A DNA stretch of 64,000 bases from Planctomycetales bacterium ZRK34 (GTDB taxonomy: Bacteria > Planctomycetota > Phycisphaerae > Phycisphaerales > Zrk34). The stretch's first letter is position 1, and every line of letters starts with the position of its first letter. Both the position numbers and the translations under genes were made by a program. The stretch spans positions 2,356,001-2,420,000 of the forward strand of contig CP050848.1 of the NCBI GenBank assembly GCA_014873095.1, read 5' to 3'. Positions 23,757 to 32,721 of this stretch are shown piece by piece. Under the pieces are notes generated by a model that searched no databases, was not told where the DNA came from, and saw only the letters and a program-made list of their open reading frames with translations.

Positions 23757-26033
23757 ATGATTTTCAGATGGTTCGCGCTTGTGATATTGACATGCAGCAT
23801 GCCCGCGGTGGCCGCTAAAGAGAGCGACCACGCAGCCGACATGGCGGCCGGCCTGGCGCTGTTCAAACAGGACGTGCGGCAGATTCTGCTGGATAACTGC
23901 CTGAAATGTCACGGCGGCGAACAGATCAAGTCCGGCTTCGACATGGCCACGCGCCACAGCCTGCTCCGCGGCGGCGATCACGGCCCCGCAATCACGCCCG
24001 GCGATGCCGACAGCAGCGCGCTCTACAAACACATCGCGCATGTTGAAAAACCCTTCATGCCTTATCGCAAGGATAAGCTGCCCGATCAGGCGATCGCGCA
24101 GATCGGCCGATGGATCAACCTCGGCGCGCCATATGACCAGCCGCTGATCGATGTCGACAAGCGCACCATTAAAAAGGGCATGCAGGTCACCGACAAGGAT
24201 CGTGCGTACTGGGCGTTTGCACCGCTGAGTGATTCATCGCCGCCGGAGATTGATGACGATCACTGGTCGCGCGGACCGATCGATCGTTTCGTGCTTCACC
24301 GATTAAGGCAGAACAAGCTGACGCCGAACAAGACCGCCGATCGTCGCACGCTGATTCGTCGGGTGTATTTCGATGTGATCGGTCTGCCGCCGACGCCGCA
24401 ACAGGTCGAGGCCTTCGTGAATGACCCGGCGCCGACGGGCGAAGCGTATGCGAAGATCGTCGACGAGTTGCTGGCGGACAAGGCGTACGGCGAGCGATGG
24501 GCACGGCACTGGCTGGACGTGGTGCGATTCGCCGAATCGATGGGCGGCGAGCAGGATTACAATCGGCCGTATGCGTTTGCCTATCGCGATTTCGTGATCG
24601 ATGCGTTGAACGACGACATGCCGTTTGACCAGTTCGTCAGGTGGCAATTGGCCGGCGACGAAGCGGCGCCGATGAATCGCCAGGCGCTGGCGGCGACGGC
24701 GTTTCTGACGCTTGGGGTCTTACCGACGCAGCTTACGGAAAAAGAATTCGAATCAGCCCGGTACGACCAGCTCGACGACATGTTGCAAACGACCGGCTCG
24801 GCATTTCTGGGATTGACCATCGGCTGCGCCCGCTGTCACGACCACAAGTACGACCCGATTCCGGCGCGTGATTACTACCGCCTGCTGTCGACATTCACGA
24901 CGACGATCCGTTCGCATGTGCGTTTCGACGATGCCGATGAACCCGAACCGATCGAGTATCAGAAAGGCAAGCCGCAGGAAGCGGCGAAGATGGCCGATGC
25001 GTCGATCATTCAGGTGTCCAGCGAGGGCTGGCCGAACACTCCGCATCACGCCGACGGGCGCGGCTTCCCGCATTTCTACCCGCAGACGTATCAGCTGAAC
25101 CGCGGTGATGTGAATCAGAAGCAGGGCATCGCCGAGCCGGGTTATCTGCAGGTGCTCGAGCGCCGCGGGGCGAGCGCGGCGACGTGGCATGTCGATCCTC
25201 CCGCCGGCGCGCGCACCAGCTATCGCCGCACGTCGATGGCCAACTGGATCACCGATGTCGACCGCGGGGCCGGTCATCTGCTGGCGCGCGTGATCGTGAA
25301 TCGTCTCTGGCAGCACCACTTCGGGCGCGGCCTGGTCGCCACGCCCAACGACTTCGGCCACCAGGGCACACCCCCGACGCACCCCGAGCTGCTCGACTAC
25401 CTCGCCCGGCAACTGATCCAACACGACTGGCGTCTGAAACCGCTGCACAAAATGATGCTCACCAGCACGGTCTACATGCAGAACCCCGCCAACGACGAGG
25501 CCGACCGCAAAATCGATCCGATCAACACGTGGTTGTGGCGATACACGCCGCGCCGCCTGGAAGCGGAAGCCATCCGCGACGCGATGCTGTTCGTCGCCGG
25601 CGACCTCGACCACACGATGCACGGCCCGGGCACGCTCGACGAAACAACCAAACGCCGCAGCATCTACTTCATGATCAAACGCAGCGAACTGGTGCCGATG
25701 ATGCAACTGTTCGACGCCCCCGAGGCGCTGGTCAGCATCGGCCGCCGACCCAGCACCACGATCGCCCCGCAGGCGCTGGCGTTCATGAACAGTCCGCAGG
25801 TCCGCAACTGCGCCGCACACTTCGCCGCGCGACTCACCGGGTCGACACGCGACGCGATCGATCAGGCTTACCACCTCGCCCTCGGGCGCGCGCCGACCGA
25901 AAAGGAAACCGCCGACGCAACCCGCTTCATCGAACATCAAACCGCTTCGTATGGCGATAACAACACCCGCCGCGCCCTGACGGACTTCTGCCAGGTGCTG
26001 CTGAGCACGAACGAGTTCATCTACATCAACTGA
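23757..26033 (+). CDS. Planctomycete cytochrome / DUF1549 / DUF1553 protein
   Basis: The 758-residue secreted protein has a signal peptide, a planctomycete cytochrome-c-like domain with CLKCHGG (heme CXXCH, residues about 43-48), a DUF1549 domain with a second CARCHDHKYDP, and a C-terminal DUF1553 domain (MANWITDVD, RVIVNRLWQHHFGRG, TSTVYMQ). The function of this family is unsettled; it is almost always followed by a DUF1501 gene, as here, and tied to secreted catabolism of sulfated or complex polysaccharide. Confidence 0.9.
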   Translation: MIFRWFALVILTCSMPAVAAKESDHAADMAAGLALFKQDVRQILLDNCLKCHGGEQIKSGFDMATRHSLLRGGDHGPAITPGDADSSALYKHIAHVEKPFMPYRKDKLPDQAIAQIGRWINLGAPYDQPLIDVDKRTIKKGMQVTDKDRAYWAFAPLSDSSPPEIDDDHWSRGPIDRFVLHRLRQNKLTPNKTADRRTLIRRVYFDVIGLPPTPQQVEAFVNDPAPTGEAYAKIVDELLADKAYGERWARHWLDVVRFAESMGGEQDYNRPYAFAYRDFVIDALNDDMPFDQFVRWQLAGDEAAPMNRQALAATAFLTLGVLPTQLTEKEFESARYDQLDDMLQTTGSAFLGLTIGCARCHDHKYDPIPARDYYRLLSTFTTTIRSHVRFDDADEPEPIEYQKGKPQEAAKMADASIIQVSSEGWPNTPHHADGRGFPHFYPQTYQLNRGDVNQKQGIAEPGYLQVLERRGASAATWHVDPPAGARTSYRRTSMANWITDVDRGAGHLLARVIVNRLWQHHFGRGLVATPNDFGHQGTPPTHPELLDYLARQLIQHDWRLKPLHKMMLTSTVYMQNPANDEADRKIDPINTWLWRYTPRRLEAEAIRDAMLFVAGDLDHTMHGPGTLDETTKRRSIYFMIKRSELVPMMQLFDAPEALVSIGRRPSTTIAPQALAFMNSPQVRNCAAHFAARLTGSTRDAIDQAYHLALGRAPTEKETADATRFIEHQTASYGDNNTRRALTDFCQVLLSTNEFIYIN

Positions 26034-26044
26034 TCGAGGTGATC

Positions 26045-27508
26045 ATGCACGGACAAAACCCCTTCGCGATGACACGTCGACAGATGCTGCGACGCGCCGG
26101 CGGCGGGCTCGGCCTGCTCGGGCTCATCGGTCTGCTCGGCGACGAAGGCCTGCTCGAGTCGGCGGCCAAAGGCGCGCTCGGCGGACGGGCGATCAACCCG
26201 ATGGCGCCGCAGGTCATGCATTACCCGCCGCGCGCCAAGTCCGTGATCTGGTTGTTCATCAACGGCGGGCCCAGCCATGTCGATACATGGGACTACAAGC
26301 CTGCGCTCGCGAAGATGGACGGTAAAGAACTCGCCGGCTTCGATAAAAACACCGGGTTTTTCGCCAACCAGGTCGGCCCGCTGATGGCGTCGCCATTCAA
26401 GTTCCGCCCGCGCGGCGAGTGCGGCAAGATGGTCAGCGATCTGTTTCCACACCTCGGCGAACACGTCGACAAGATGGCGTTTATCCACTCCGGTCATACC
26501 GAGTCGAACAATCACTCGCCGGCGCTGTTCATGATGAACACCGGCATGCCGCGCATGGGGCTGCCTTGCGTGGGCTCGTGGGTGACCTACGGCCTGGGCA
26601 GCGCGAGCCGCAACCTGCCGGGCTTTGTCGTGATGAGCGACCCGCTGGGGCGCGGCCTGCCCAAAGGCAGCGCGATGAACTGGGGCGCCGGATTCCTGCC
26701 GAGCGTGTACCAGGGCACGTGGCTCAAACCCAAGGGCGATCCGATCGACAATCTCTACCGCCCCTCCGGCATGACCGCCCAGCAGCAGCGCGCCCAACTC
26801 GACCTGCTGAAAAAATTTAACCAGCAGAACCTCGCCCTCCAACCCCACGAGCAGGAGCTCGCCGCCCGCATCGAAAGTTTCGAACTGGCTTACCGCATGC
26901 AGGCCGCCGCCCCCGAAGCGATCGACATCGATTCCGAGCCCGAACACATCAAGCAGATGTACGGCCTGGACAACAAGCGATGCACGCATTTCGGTCGTCA
27001 GTGCCTGACCGCGCGGCGGCTGGTCGAGCGCGGCGTCCGCTTCGTGCAGATCTATTCAGGCGGCATGGAGAATCAGCGGTCGTGGGATGGTCACATCGAT
27101 ATTCAAGGCAATCACAGCCAGTTTGCCGGCGAAACCGATCAGCCCATCGCCGCCCTGCTCGGCGATCTCGAACAGCGCGGCCTGCTGGATGAAACACTCG
27201 TGATCTGGGGTGGTGAATTCGGGCGGCTGCCGGTCTCGCAGAAGAACGCCAAGCCTGGTCGCGATCACAACCCGCATGCGTTCACGTACTGGCTGGCCGG
27301 CGGCGGCGTCAAAGGCGGGGTCAGCCACGGCCAGACCGATGAGATCGGACACAAGGCCGCCGTCGACAAGGTCCACGTCAACGACCTGCACGCGACGATC
27401 CTTTACCTGCTCGGTATCGACCACACGAAGCTGACCTACGTCTACAACGGTCGACGGTATCGCCTGACCGACGTCGCCGGCGAGGTTGTGCATCCGATCA
27501 TCGCGTGA
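26045..27508 (+). CDS. DUF1501 (sulfatase-like fold) protein with Tat signal
   Basis: The 487-residue product opens with MHGQNPFAMTRRQMLRRAGG, a twin-arginine signal, and has the DUF1501 landmarks WLFINGGPSHVDTWDYKP, MAFIHSGHTESNNHSP, RFVQIYSGG and VIWGGEFGRLP. The fold is alkaline-phosphatase/sulfatase-like. The ATG at 26045 has GAGG six bases upstream; it follows the DUF1553 gene by 11 bases and ends the operon. Confidence 0.9.
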   Translation: MHGQNPFAMTRRQMLRRAGGGLGLLGLIGLLGDEGLLESAAKGALGGRAINPMAPQVMHYPPRAKSVIWLFINGGPSHVDTWDYKPALAKMDGKELAGFDKNTGFFANQVGPLMASPFKFRPRGECGKMVSDLFPHLGEHVDKMAFIHSGHTESNNHSPALFMMNTGMPRMGLPCVGSWVTYGLGSASRNLPGFVVMSDPLGRGLPKGSAMNWGAGFLPSVYQGTWLKPKGDPIDNLYRPSGMTAQQQRAQLDLLKKFNQQNLALQPHEQELAARIESFELAYRMQAAAPEAIDIDSEPEHIKQMYGLDNKRCTHFGRQCLTARRLVERGVRFVQIYSGGMENQRSWDGHIDIQGNHSQFAGETDQPIAALLGDLEQRGLLDETLVIWGGEFGRLPVSQKNAKPGRDHNPHAFTYWLAGGGVKGGVSHGQTDEIGHKAAVDKVHVNDLHATILYLLGIDHTKLTYVYNGRRYRLTDVAGEVVHPIIA

Positions 27509-27518
27509 GCCCTGCACA

Positions 27519-27544
27519 GGCGGGGAGATTTAAATCTCCCCGCC
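27519..27544. terminator. Perfect 26-bp palindrome between convergent genes
   Basis: GGCGGGGAGATTT is followed directly by its complement AAATCTCCCCGCC. It lies between two converging genes, 11 and 8 bases from their stops, and probably terminates both, though a T-run is missing. Confidence 0.6.
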
Positions 27545-27551
27545 GAATGAA

Positions 27552-28970
27552 TCACGACAGCTCGGGGATCTGCCATCCCGCGCGGTACTCGCGCCGCAGC
27601 AGGGCATCCGCCTTCGCATTGCCATCGAAACGCATCGACTCGCTGTTGTAACTCAGCTTCTGACCGGGCAGGCGCTGCGCGATCGTGCCGAGCAACACCG
27701 TTTCCGCCAGCGGGGCGGCCACATCAAAGTTCGACGCGGCGAGTTTGCCGGCGATGATGGCGTCGGTCCAGTTGCGATAGTGATCCTCCGGGGCGAAGCT
27801 TTTGAACGTGTCGCGCAGCGTCGTGCGGGAGTAGTCCTGAAACTTCTCCTGCGGGTACAGACGCGGAGCGGTCGGCGCGTGCGAGGTGATCAGCACACCC
27901 TTTTCACCGATGAACATGCTGCCGGTGCCGGGGAGCTTGTAGCCCTTGGGGGTCCGGGCCAGTTCGATCGGCGGCTTGCGGCCGGCGTCGTACCATGTCA
28001 GCTTCAGCCCCTCGGTCGCGGTGTACGGCGTGGGGGCGAATTCGTAGTGTACCTGGCTCCACTTCGGATAAGTCTCGGCGAAGGGCTCATCCGTGTCGGC
28101 GTGAATCGTCGTCGGCTGGCCCAGGTCCAGCGCCCACGTCACCGGGTCCATCACGTGGCAGCCCATATCGCCCAGCGCGCCGGTGCCGAATTCCTTCCAC
28201 CCGCGCCAGTTGAAGTTGTGATACACGTGCTTCTTGTACGGCCGGGGATGCGCCACACCGAGCCACAAATCCCAGTGCACGCCCTCGGGAATCGGATCGC
28301 TGCCCGCGGGGCGGTCGATCCCCTGCGGCCAACTCGGCGAACCCGTCCACGCATGCGCTTCGCGCACCTTCCCGATCGCCCCGCTCTGAATCACCTTCAC
28401 CAGGCAGCGATACCCGATGCTCGTGTGAAACTGATTGCCCATCTGCGTGGTGAGCTTCTTCTCGGCAGCGACCTTCCGCATGACGCGCGCCTCGTGCACC
28501 GTCTGCACCAGCGGCTTCTGACAGTACACGTGTTTGCCCAGCGACATGGCTGTCAGCGCGATCGTCGCGTGCATGTGATCGGGTGTCGACACGGTCACGG
28601 CGTCGATGTCTTTTGCGTTGTCCAGCAGCTTGCGGAAGTCGGCGTAGCGCGCCGCATCAGGGAATTTTTCCGCCGCCGCGCCAATGCCGAGCGGACGCTT
28701 GGCCTGGGCCGGGTGAAGATTGCCCGGCTGATCGCCGCTTTTGCGGTGATCGATGTCGCACAGCGCCACCACGTTGTGCAGCTTGCCCTGGCCCGACGCG
28801 CTGATCAGGTCTTCCCAGCCCTTGCCGGCGCACCCCACCGAGGCGAGGTTCAACTTGCTCGACGGCGACACCGCCCGAACCAGGCGCGGCGACACCAGCG
28901 GCAGCACAGCCCCCGCATAACCGACCGAGGCGATGAATGTGCGACGCGTGGTGCGATGTTGTTTAGACAT
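27552..28970 (-). CDS. Gfo/Idh/MocA oxidoreductase with Tat signal
   Basis: The 472-residue product has a twin-arginine signal (MSKQHRTTRRTFIASVGYAG), an NAD(P)-binding domain, VTVSTPDHMHATIALTAMSL, HVYCQKPLVQT (conserved Lys-Pro) and the GFO_IDH_MocA_C region with GALGDMGCHVMDPVTWAL. Secreted members are abundant in planctomycetes and act on sugars or cyclitols. AAGGAG six bases before ATG 28968-28970 fixes the start. It is the last gene of a three-gene operon. Confidence 0.9.
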   Translation of the reverse strand: MSKQHRTTRRTFIASVGYAGAVLPLVSPRLVRAVSPSSKLNLASVGCAGKGWEDLISASGQGKLHNVVALCDIDHRKSGDQPGNLHPAQAKRPLGIGAAAEKFPDAARYADFRKLLDNAKDIDAVTVSTPDHMHATIALTAMSLGKHVYCQKPLVQTVHEARVMRKVAAEKKLTTQMGNQFHTSIGYRCLVKVIQSGAIGKVREAHAWTGSPSWPQGIDRPAGSDPIPEGVHWDLWLGVAHPRPYKKHVYHNFNWRGWKEFGTGALGDMGCHVMDPVTWALDLGQPTTIHADTDEPFAETYPKWSQVHYEFAPTPYTATEGLKLTWYDAGRKPPIELARTPKGYKLPGTGSMFIGEKGVLITSHAPTAPRLYPQEKFQDYSRTTLRDTFKSFAPEDHYRNWTDAIIAGKLAASNFDVAAPLAETVLLGTIAQRLPGQKLSYNSESMRFDGNAKADALLRREYRAGWQIPELS

Positions 28971-29010
28971 GACGGCTCCTTCGATGAACTTCTTTAAAAC
29001 GGATTGGAAC

Positions 29011-29589
29011 TCAAACGGTCGCGGCGGCCTGCTCGCGTGCTTCATCCAGCAGCTTCATCCACGGGCCGAGGTAGTGACCATTGTCGTGATAGGTCCGCCC
29101 GCTGATGAGATTGCCGTCGATGACGCAGGACTCATCGACGAACGTGCCGCCGGCGACTTCGAGATCAAACTTGCACTTGGCGACGGTCGCCATCTTTCGG
29201 CCTTTGACGCAGTCGGCGTAAGCGGGAATCTCCACGCCGTGGCAGACGCAGGCGATCGGTTTGTTCTCCGCGAAAAAATGCTTCGTGATGCGCACCAGGT
29301 CCGGGTCGTAGCGAATGTATTCCGGGGCCCGGCCGCCGGAGAACATGATGCCCAGATACTGCGACGGATCGACATCGCGGAAGGCCACCTCCGCCTTGAT
29401 CGTGTAGCCCTCCCACTCTTTGGTGATGGTCCAGCCGGGTTTGATCTCGTGCATGACCATCTGGTAGGTGCCGACCTCCGGCGCGGCGACGACGGGGCGG
29501 TAGCCCCCTTCGATCAGGCGGTAGTAGGGATACAGCGTGTCGAGGGTTTCCACGGCATCGCCGACGATGATCAGAACGTCATGACTCAT
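29011..29589 (-). CDS. DJ-1/PfpI family protein
   Basis: The 192-residue protein has a Rossmann-like start (SHDVLIIVGDAVETLDTLYP) and the nucleophile elbow IACVCHGVEI near residue 115, the conserved Cys-His pair of the DJ-1/PfpI superfamily. Members include peptidase-like, glyoxalase-like and isonitrile hydratase-like enzymes; which applies is not clear. It overlaps the preceding TIM-barrel gene by four bases, so a role in the same sugar pathway is likely. Confidence 0.85.
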   Translation of the reverse strand: MSHDVLIIVGDAVETLDTLYPYYRLIEGGYRPVVAAPEVGTYQMVMHEIKPGWTITKEWEGYTIKAEVAFRDVDPSQYLGIMFSGGRAPEYIRYDPDLVRITKHFFAENKPIACVCHGVEIPAYADCVKGRKMATVAKCKFDLEVAGGTFVDESCVIDGNLISGRTYHDNGHYLGPWMKLLDEAREQAAATV

Positions 29590-30521
29590 GAGCGGGTCTC
29601 CTGGACGCAGCGATCGAGATACGCACGGCAGTCGTTGATCTCGGCGGTGATGGCGTCGTTGGAATCGAGGATGGGCACGCCGCGCGGGAACGGGTGCATG
29701 AAGATTTCAGTTCTGCCGGTGAAGTTGATCTTGCGGAGGGCGGCGACCAGCGGTTTGAAATCCAGCGGCCCGAGGTGCGGCATCTGAAGGTGTTCATCTT
29801 CGCGCGGCTGCTTGTGGTGCGAACCCTTGCCGTGTTCCTGCGCGTAGAAGAAGTTGATCGCCGGGCCGAGGTCTTCGATGAGCCTGGCCTGAAGCGCCGC
29901 ATCCTGCGGGAGGTGATGCGGGGCGAAGGCGATGCCAAGTCGGGGCAGGTCGGCGGAATACTCGGCGAAGTATTTCATCGAGTCCGGTGAGCAGATGATG
30001 TTGTTGACGTGATTTTCGATGCAGATGAAACACGCGTGCTTGGCGGCTGCTTCGTGATGCGGTTTGAGCTTTTCGACAAAATGCTTGACGCCCTTTTTCA
30101 ATTCTTCACCGGTGGCGTCTTTTGGCCCCTGCCCACCGCAGACCAGCGCCACATCACGGGCGTACAGGTCGGCGGCGAGTTTCATCTGCGGTTGCAGGTT
30201 CATCGCGCCAAAGCGGTAGCAGGCGATGCCGCCGAGGTGGCATTCGTATTCAGCCAGCAGGTTGCCGAACTTGTCGACGCCCATCTGGTCGACCTGCTCG
30301 CGCTGGTTGCCGTGGGGGGCGGGCCAGATGTCGACGACTCGAGCGCCGGCGAGCCGCACTTGCGGGAGAATCTGCGTCAGCGGCGCCTTGCCGTACATCG
30401 CCGACGAGAGGATGTAGTTGAGTTTGAAGTCATCCGACGCCGCCAAAGTTGGTGATGCAAAACGCGCAGCACACAGGGATGCGGTAGCGGCGAGCACGGA
30501 TCGGCGTGAAAGCTGGGTCAT
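29586..30521 (-). CDS. Sugar phosphate isomerase/epimerase-like TIM-barrel protein with Tat signal
   Basis: The 311-residue product begins MTQLSRRSVLAATASLCAAR (twin-arginine signal) and forms a xylose-isomerase-like TIM barrel: VVDIWPAPHGNQREQV, ALVCGGQGPKDATGEEL, CFICIENHVNNIICSPDS and INFFYAQEHGKGSH carry likely metal-binding Glu and His. It leads an operon with a DJ-1 protein and a Gfo/Idh/MocA oxidoreductase, which suggests oxidation and isomerisation of a sugar or cyclitol outside the cytoplasm. Confidence 0.82.
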   Translation of the reverse strand: MTQLSRRSVLAATASLCAARFASPTLAASDDFKLNYILSSAMYGKAPLTQILPQVRLAGARVVDIWPAPHGNQREQVDQMGVDKFGNLLAEYECHLGGIACYRFGAMNLQPQMKLAADLYARDVALVCGGQGPKDATGEELKKGVKHFVEKLKPHHEAAAKHACFICIENHVNNIICSPDSMKYFAEYSADLPRLGIAFAPHHLPQDAALQARLIEDLGPAINFFYAQEHGKGSHHKQPREDEHLQMPHLGPLDFKPLVAALRKINFTGRTEIFMHPFPRGVPILDSNDAITAEINDCRAYLDRCVQETRS

Positions 30522-30670
30522 GGTTCACCTCGATGTGTGAGTATGACGCTCAACGCGGCCTGTGTCATTCATTGAATGCGGAAAGCTTTTCAACTTTCGG
30601 GCCACCCCCGGAAGTGATTCTTCCGCTGAATGTCATAGCGCCTCACAATGATCAATCAGCCAGAATCCTA

Positions 30671-30697
30671 TAATCTATTTTCGTCGAAAATAGATTA
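30671..30697. repeat. AT-rich palindrome, TCTATTTTCG family, copy 1
   Basis: TAATCTATTTTCG-T-CGAAAATAGATTA is a perfect palindrome. Its core recurs at 45279-45299. Here it sits in the 289-base gap between two co-directional genes and is followed by ATTGTTTTTATTC. The rest of the gap shows no gene. Confidence 0.85.
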
Positions 30698-30810
30698 ATT
30701 GTTTTTATTCTATCAAACCACAGCAATTACATTTATAAACACGCGTACCGCCTCGTTGCAGGCGGTTAGAGGGGAGTGATCGGGGGTCTTCAGGTATCGG
30801 AAGCGGGCGC

Positions 30811-32721
30811 TCAGTAGGCGAGCTTGAGGTTGTAGCGGCGGCGGAGCTGGTCCATCTGCTGCTGCAGCTCTTCGGTCTGGCCCTGGCGGATGACTTCGCT
30901 GTAGAGGTGGTGCAGCTTCCAGAAGGCCCAGTCGGTGGCGAGGGCATCGTCGCCGACGGTGGCGGTGGAGAAGTCGAGCTTGAAGGTGAGGTCGAGCACA
31001 TCCGGGCCGTTGACGCCGGTCAGGCGCATCGAAAGCTGGCGCGCCATGTCGGTGTAACGCCCGTAGAGCTTCAGCGGCATGCCCTGGTACACATCACGCG
31101 GGATGCGGGGGTAGATCGTCGACGTGTCGACACCGACGGCATCGAAGGTCGCATCCTTGAGCACCGGAAAGCGCAGCCGCCCGGCGAGGTCGCGAATCTG
31201 GGCGGCGGTCTGGGTCCACGTGTCGGGGTAGACCACGAAACCCTTGTTGCGGTACGCGAGGAACTCCAGCAGTTCGCGATTCATCTTGTCGCCGACGCCG
31301 ACGCAGAAGATCGAACCGACCAGGTCGTTTTCACGGGTGATCAGGTTGATGATCTGCCGGGCATCGAGCGACCCGGCGGTCGGCACACCATCGGAAACGA
31401 GCACGATCTGATACACCCGGTCGGCGGGCACATTGCGGACGATCAGCCGCCCGAGAGCGCGATTGACATCGGTATTGCCGCTGGACTCCGCGGCCGTGAG
31501 GAACCGGCGGGCGGCCTCGGCGGTGTTGGCGTTGAAGTCGATCAGGCCCTCGGGGCTGAACACGTTGACCGTGTCCTTGAACATGATGATGTTGAAGCGG
31601 TCGCCGGGGTTCAGTCCGTCCAGCGCATTGGCCACACCCTTGCGGACGGCGTCGACCCAGTTCTGGCGGATGGAGCCGGACGTGTCGATGACCCAGACGA
31701 CGTCTTTACCCAGGGCCTTGAGCTTGCGAAGCGATCGCTTGGGTGTGATCTTGACTTCGAAGTACCCGGGCTCGGGGCCGAGCTCTTCGCCGCCGATGCC
31801 GAAGATACCGCCGGTGCGGCGCGGCGGGGCGACGTACTTGGTCAGCGAGTAGTCGAAATCTTCATCGAGATGGATCGGGTCCGGCTTTTTGACATCGCCG
31901 GTCTTGGGCATCGGCTCGATGAGTTCTTTGGGCAGGTCCGGCAGCTTCGGCGGCAGCTTGGCGACGGTCGTCGGCTCCGACTGCTTCGTCATCGGCGGTT
32001 TCTTCGGCGCGGGCATGTCCATCACGGGCTTTTCAGCATCCGCGACGGTGGCGCTTTTACCACCACCGCCGGGCTTGCCATTTCCGGAACCGGTTCCGGG
32101 AGCGCCTGAGCCGAGGCCGACACCCGTGCCGCCGCCGGTCGATCCGCCGAGCATGCTGTCGAGGCGGCGAAGCTGCGTCAGGTCGATCGCCGCGCCGGGG
32201 TCGATGGCCTGACCCGGCGGGTTGGCTTCGCGCTTGTCCGTCGGACCGACATATTCCGGCAGCGACACCGCCGGCTGTGCGAGGTTCAACAGTTTCTTGG
32301 TCGTGTCCGGCGTGCGGGCGGGACCGGGCTGCGGCATGGCCCCCTTCGGCGCGGGCGCTTCGACACGCAGATCACCGCCGCCTTCGAGCTTCTCCTGGGC
32401 CAGGTCTTTCGGGTCCAGCGCCGGGGACTTTTCAGCATCGGCGAGCATCTTCTCGGTCTGCTCGCGGAGTTTTTCCGCTTCGTCTTCGGGCTTGAGGGTC
32501 TGAATCGTCGGCGTGGTGGGGGTGTCTTCGATGATGGCGTCTTCGGTCGCCCGGTAGACGCGCACCGACTGAAGGCGTTTTTCATCCGGCGTCTGGGCAA
32601 ACAGCCGCGACTGCGGTGTCAGCGCGATCGGCAGATTCATCACCTGGTACAGCACCACCGCATGAACAAGCACGCTCAGCAGTGCGGCCATTCCCATGAA
32701 GATGCGCTGTCGAAGGTTCAC
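30811..32721 (-). CDS. VWA-domain protein with TonB-type N-terminal anchor
   Basis: The 636-residue inner-membrane protein has one N-terminal transmembrane helix with LLSVLVHAVVLYQV; Ser16 and His20 reproduce the S-x3-H motif by which TonB senses ExbB/ExbD. A long Pro/Gly/Lys-rich spacer (about 60-300) follows, as in TonB. Residues about 340-520 are a von Willebrand A domain with an intact MIDAS site (VIDTSGS, GNTDVNRAL, LVSDGVPTAG). It closes an operon with exbB, exbD and a TPR gene and overlaps the TPR gene by four bases. It may transmit proton-motive force to an outer partner held by the VWA domain (inference). Confidence 0.85.
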   Translation of the reverse strand: MNLRQRIFMGMAALLSVLVHAVVLYQVMNLPIALTPQSRLFAQTPDEKRLQSVRVYRATEDAIIEDTPTTPTIQTLKPEDEAEKLREQTEKMLADAEKSPALDPKDLAQEKLEGGGDLRVEAPAPKGAMPQPGPARTPDTTKKLLNLAQPAVSLPEYVGPTDKREANPPGQAIDPGAAIDLTQLRRLDSMLGGSTGGGTGVGLGSGAPGTGSGNGKPGGGGKSATVADAEKPVMDMPAPKKPPMTKQSEPTTVAKLPPKLPDLPKELIEPMPKTGDVKKPDPIHLDEDFDYSLTKYVAPPRRTGGIFGIGGEELGPEPGYFEVKITPKRSLRKLKALGKDVVWVIDTSGSIRQNWVDAVRKGVANALDGLNPGDRFNIIMFKDTVNVFSPEGLIDFNANTAEAARRFLTAAESSGNTDVNRALGRLIVRNVPADRVYQIVLVSDGVPTAGSLDARQIINLITRENDLVGSIFCVGVGDKMNRELLEFLAYRNKGFVVYPDTWTQTAAQIRDLAGRLRFPVLKDATFDAVGVDTSTIYPRIPRDVYQGMPLKLYGRYTDMARQLSMRLTGVNGPDVLDLTFKLDFSTATVGDDALATDWAFWKLHHLYSEVIRQGQTEELQQQMDQLRRRYNLKLAY

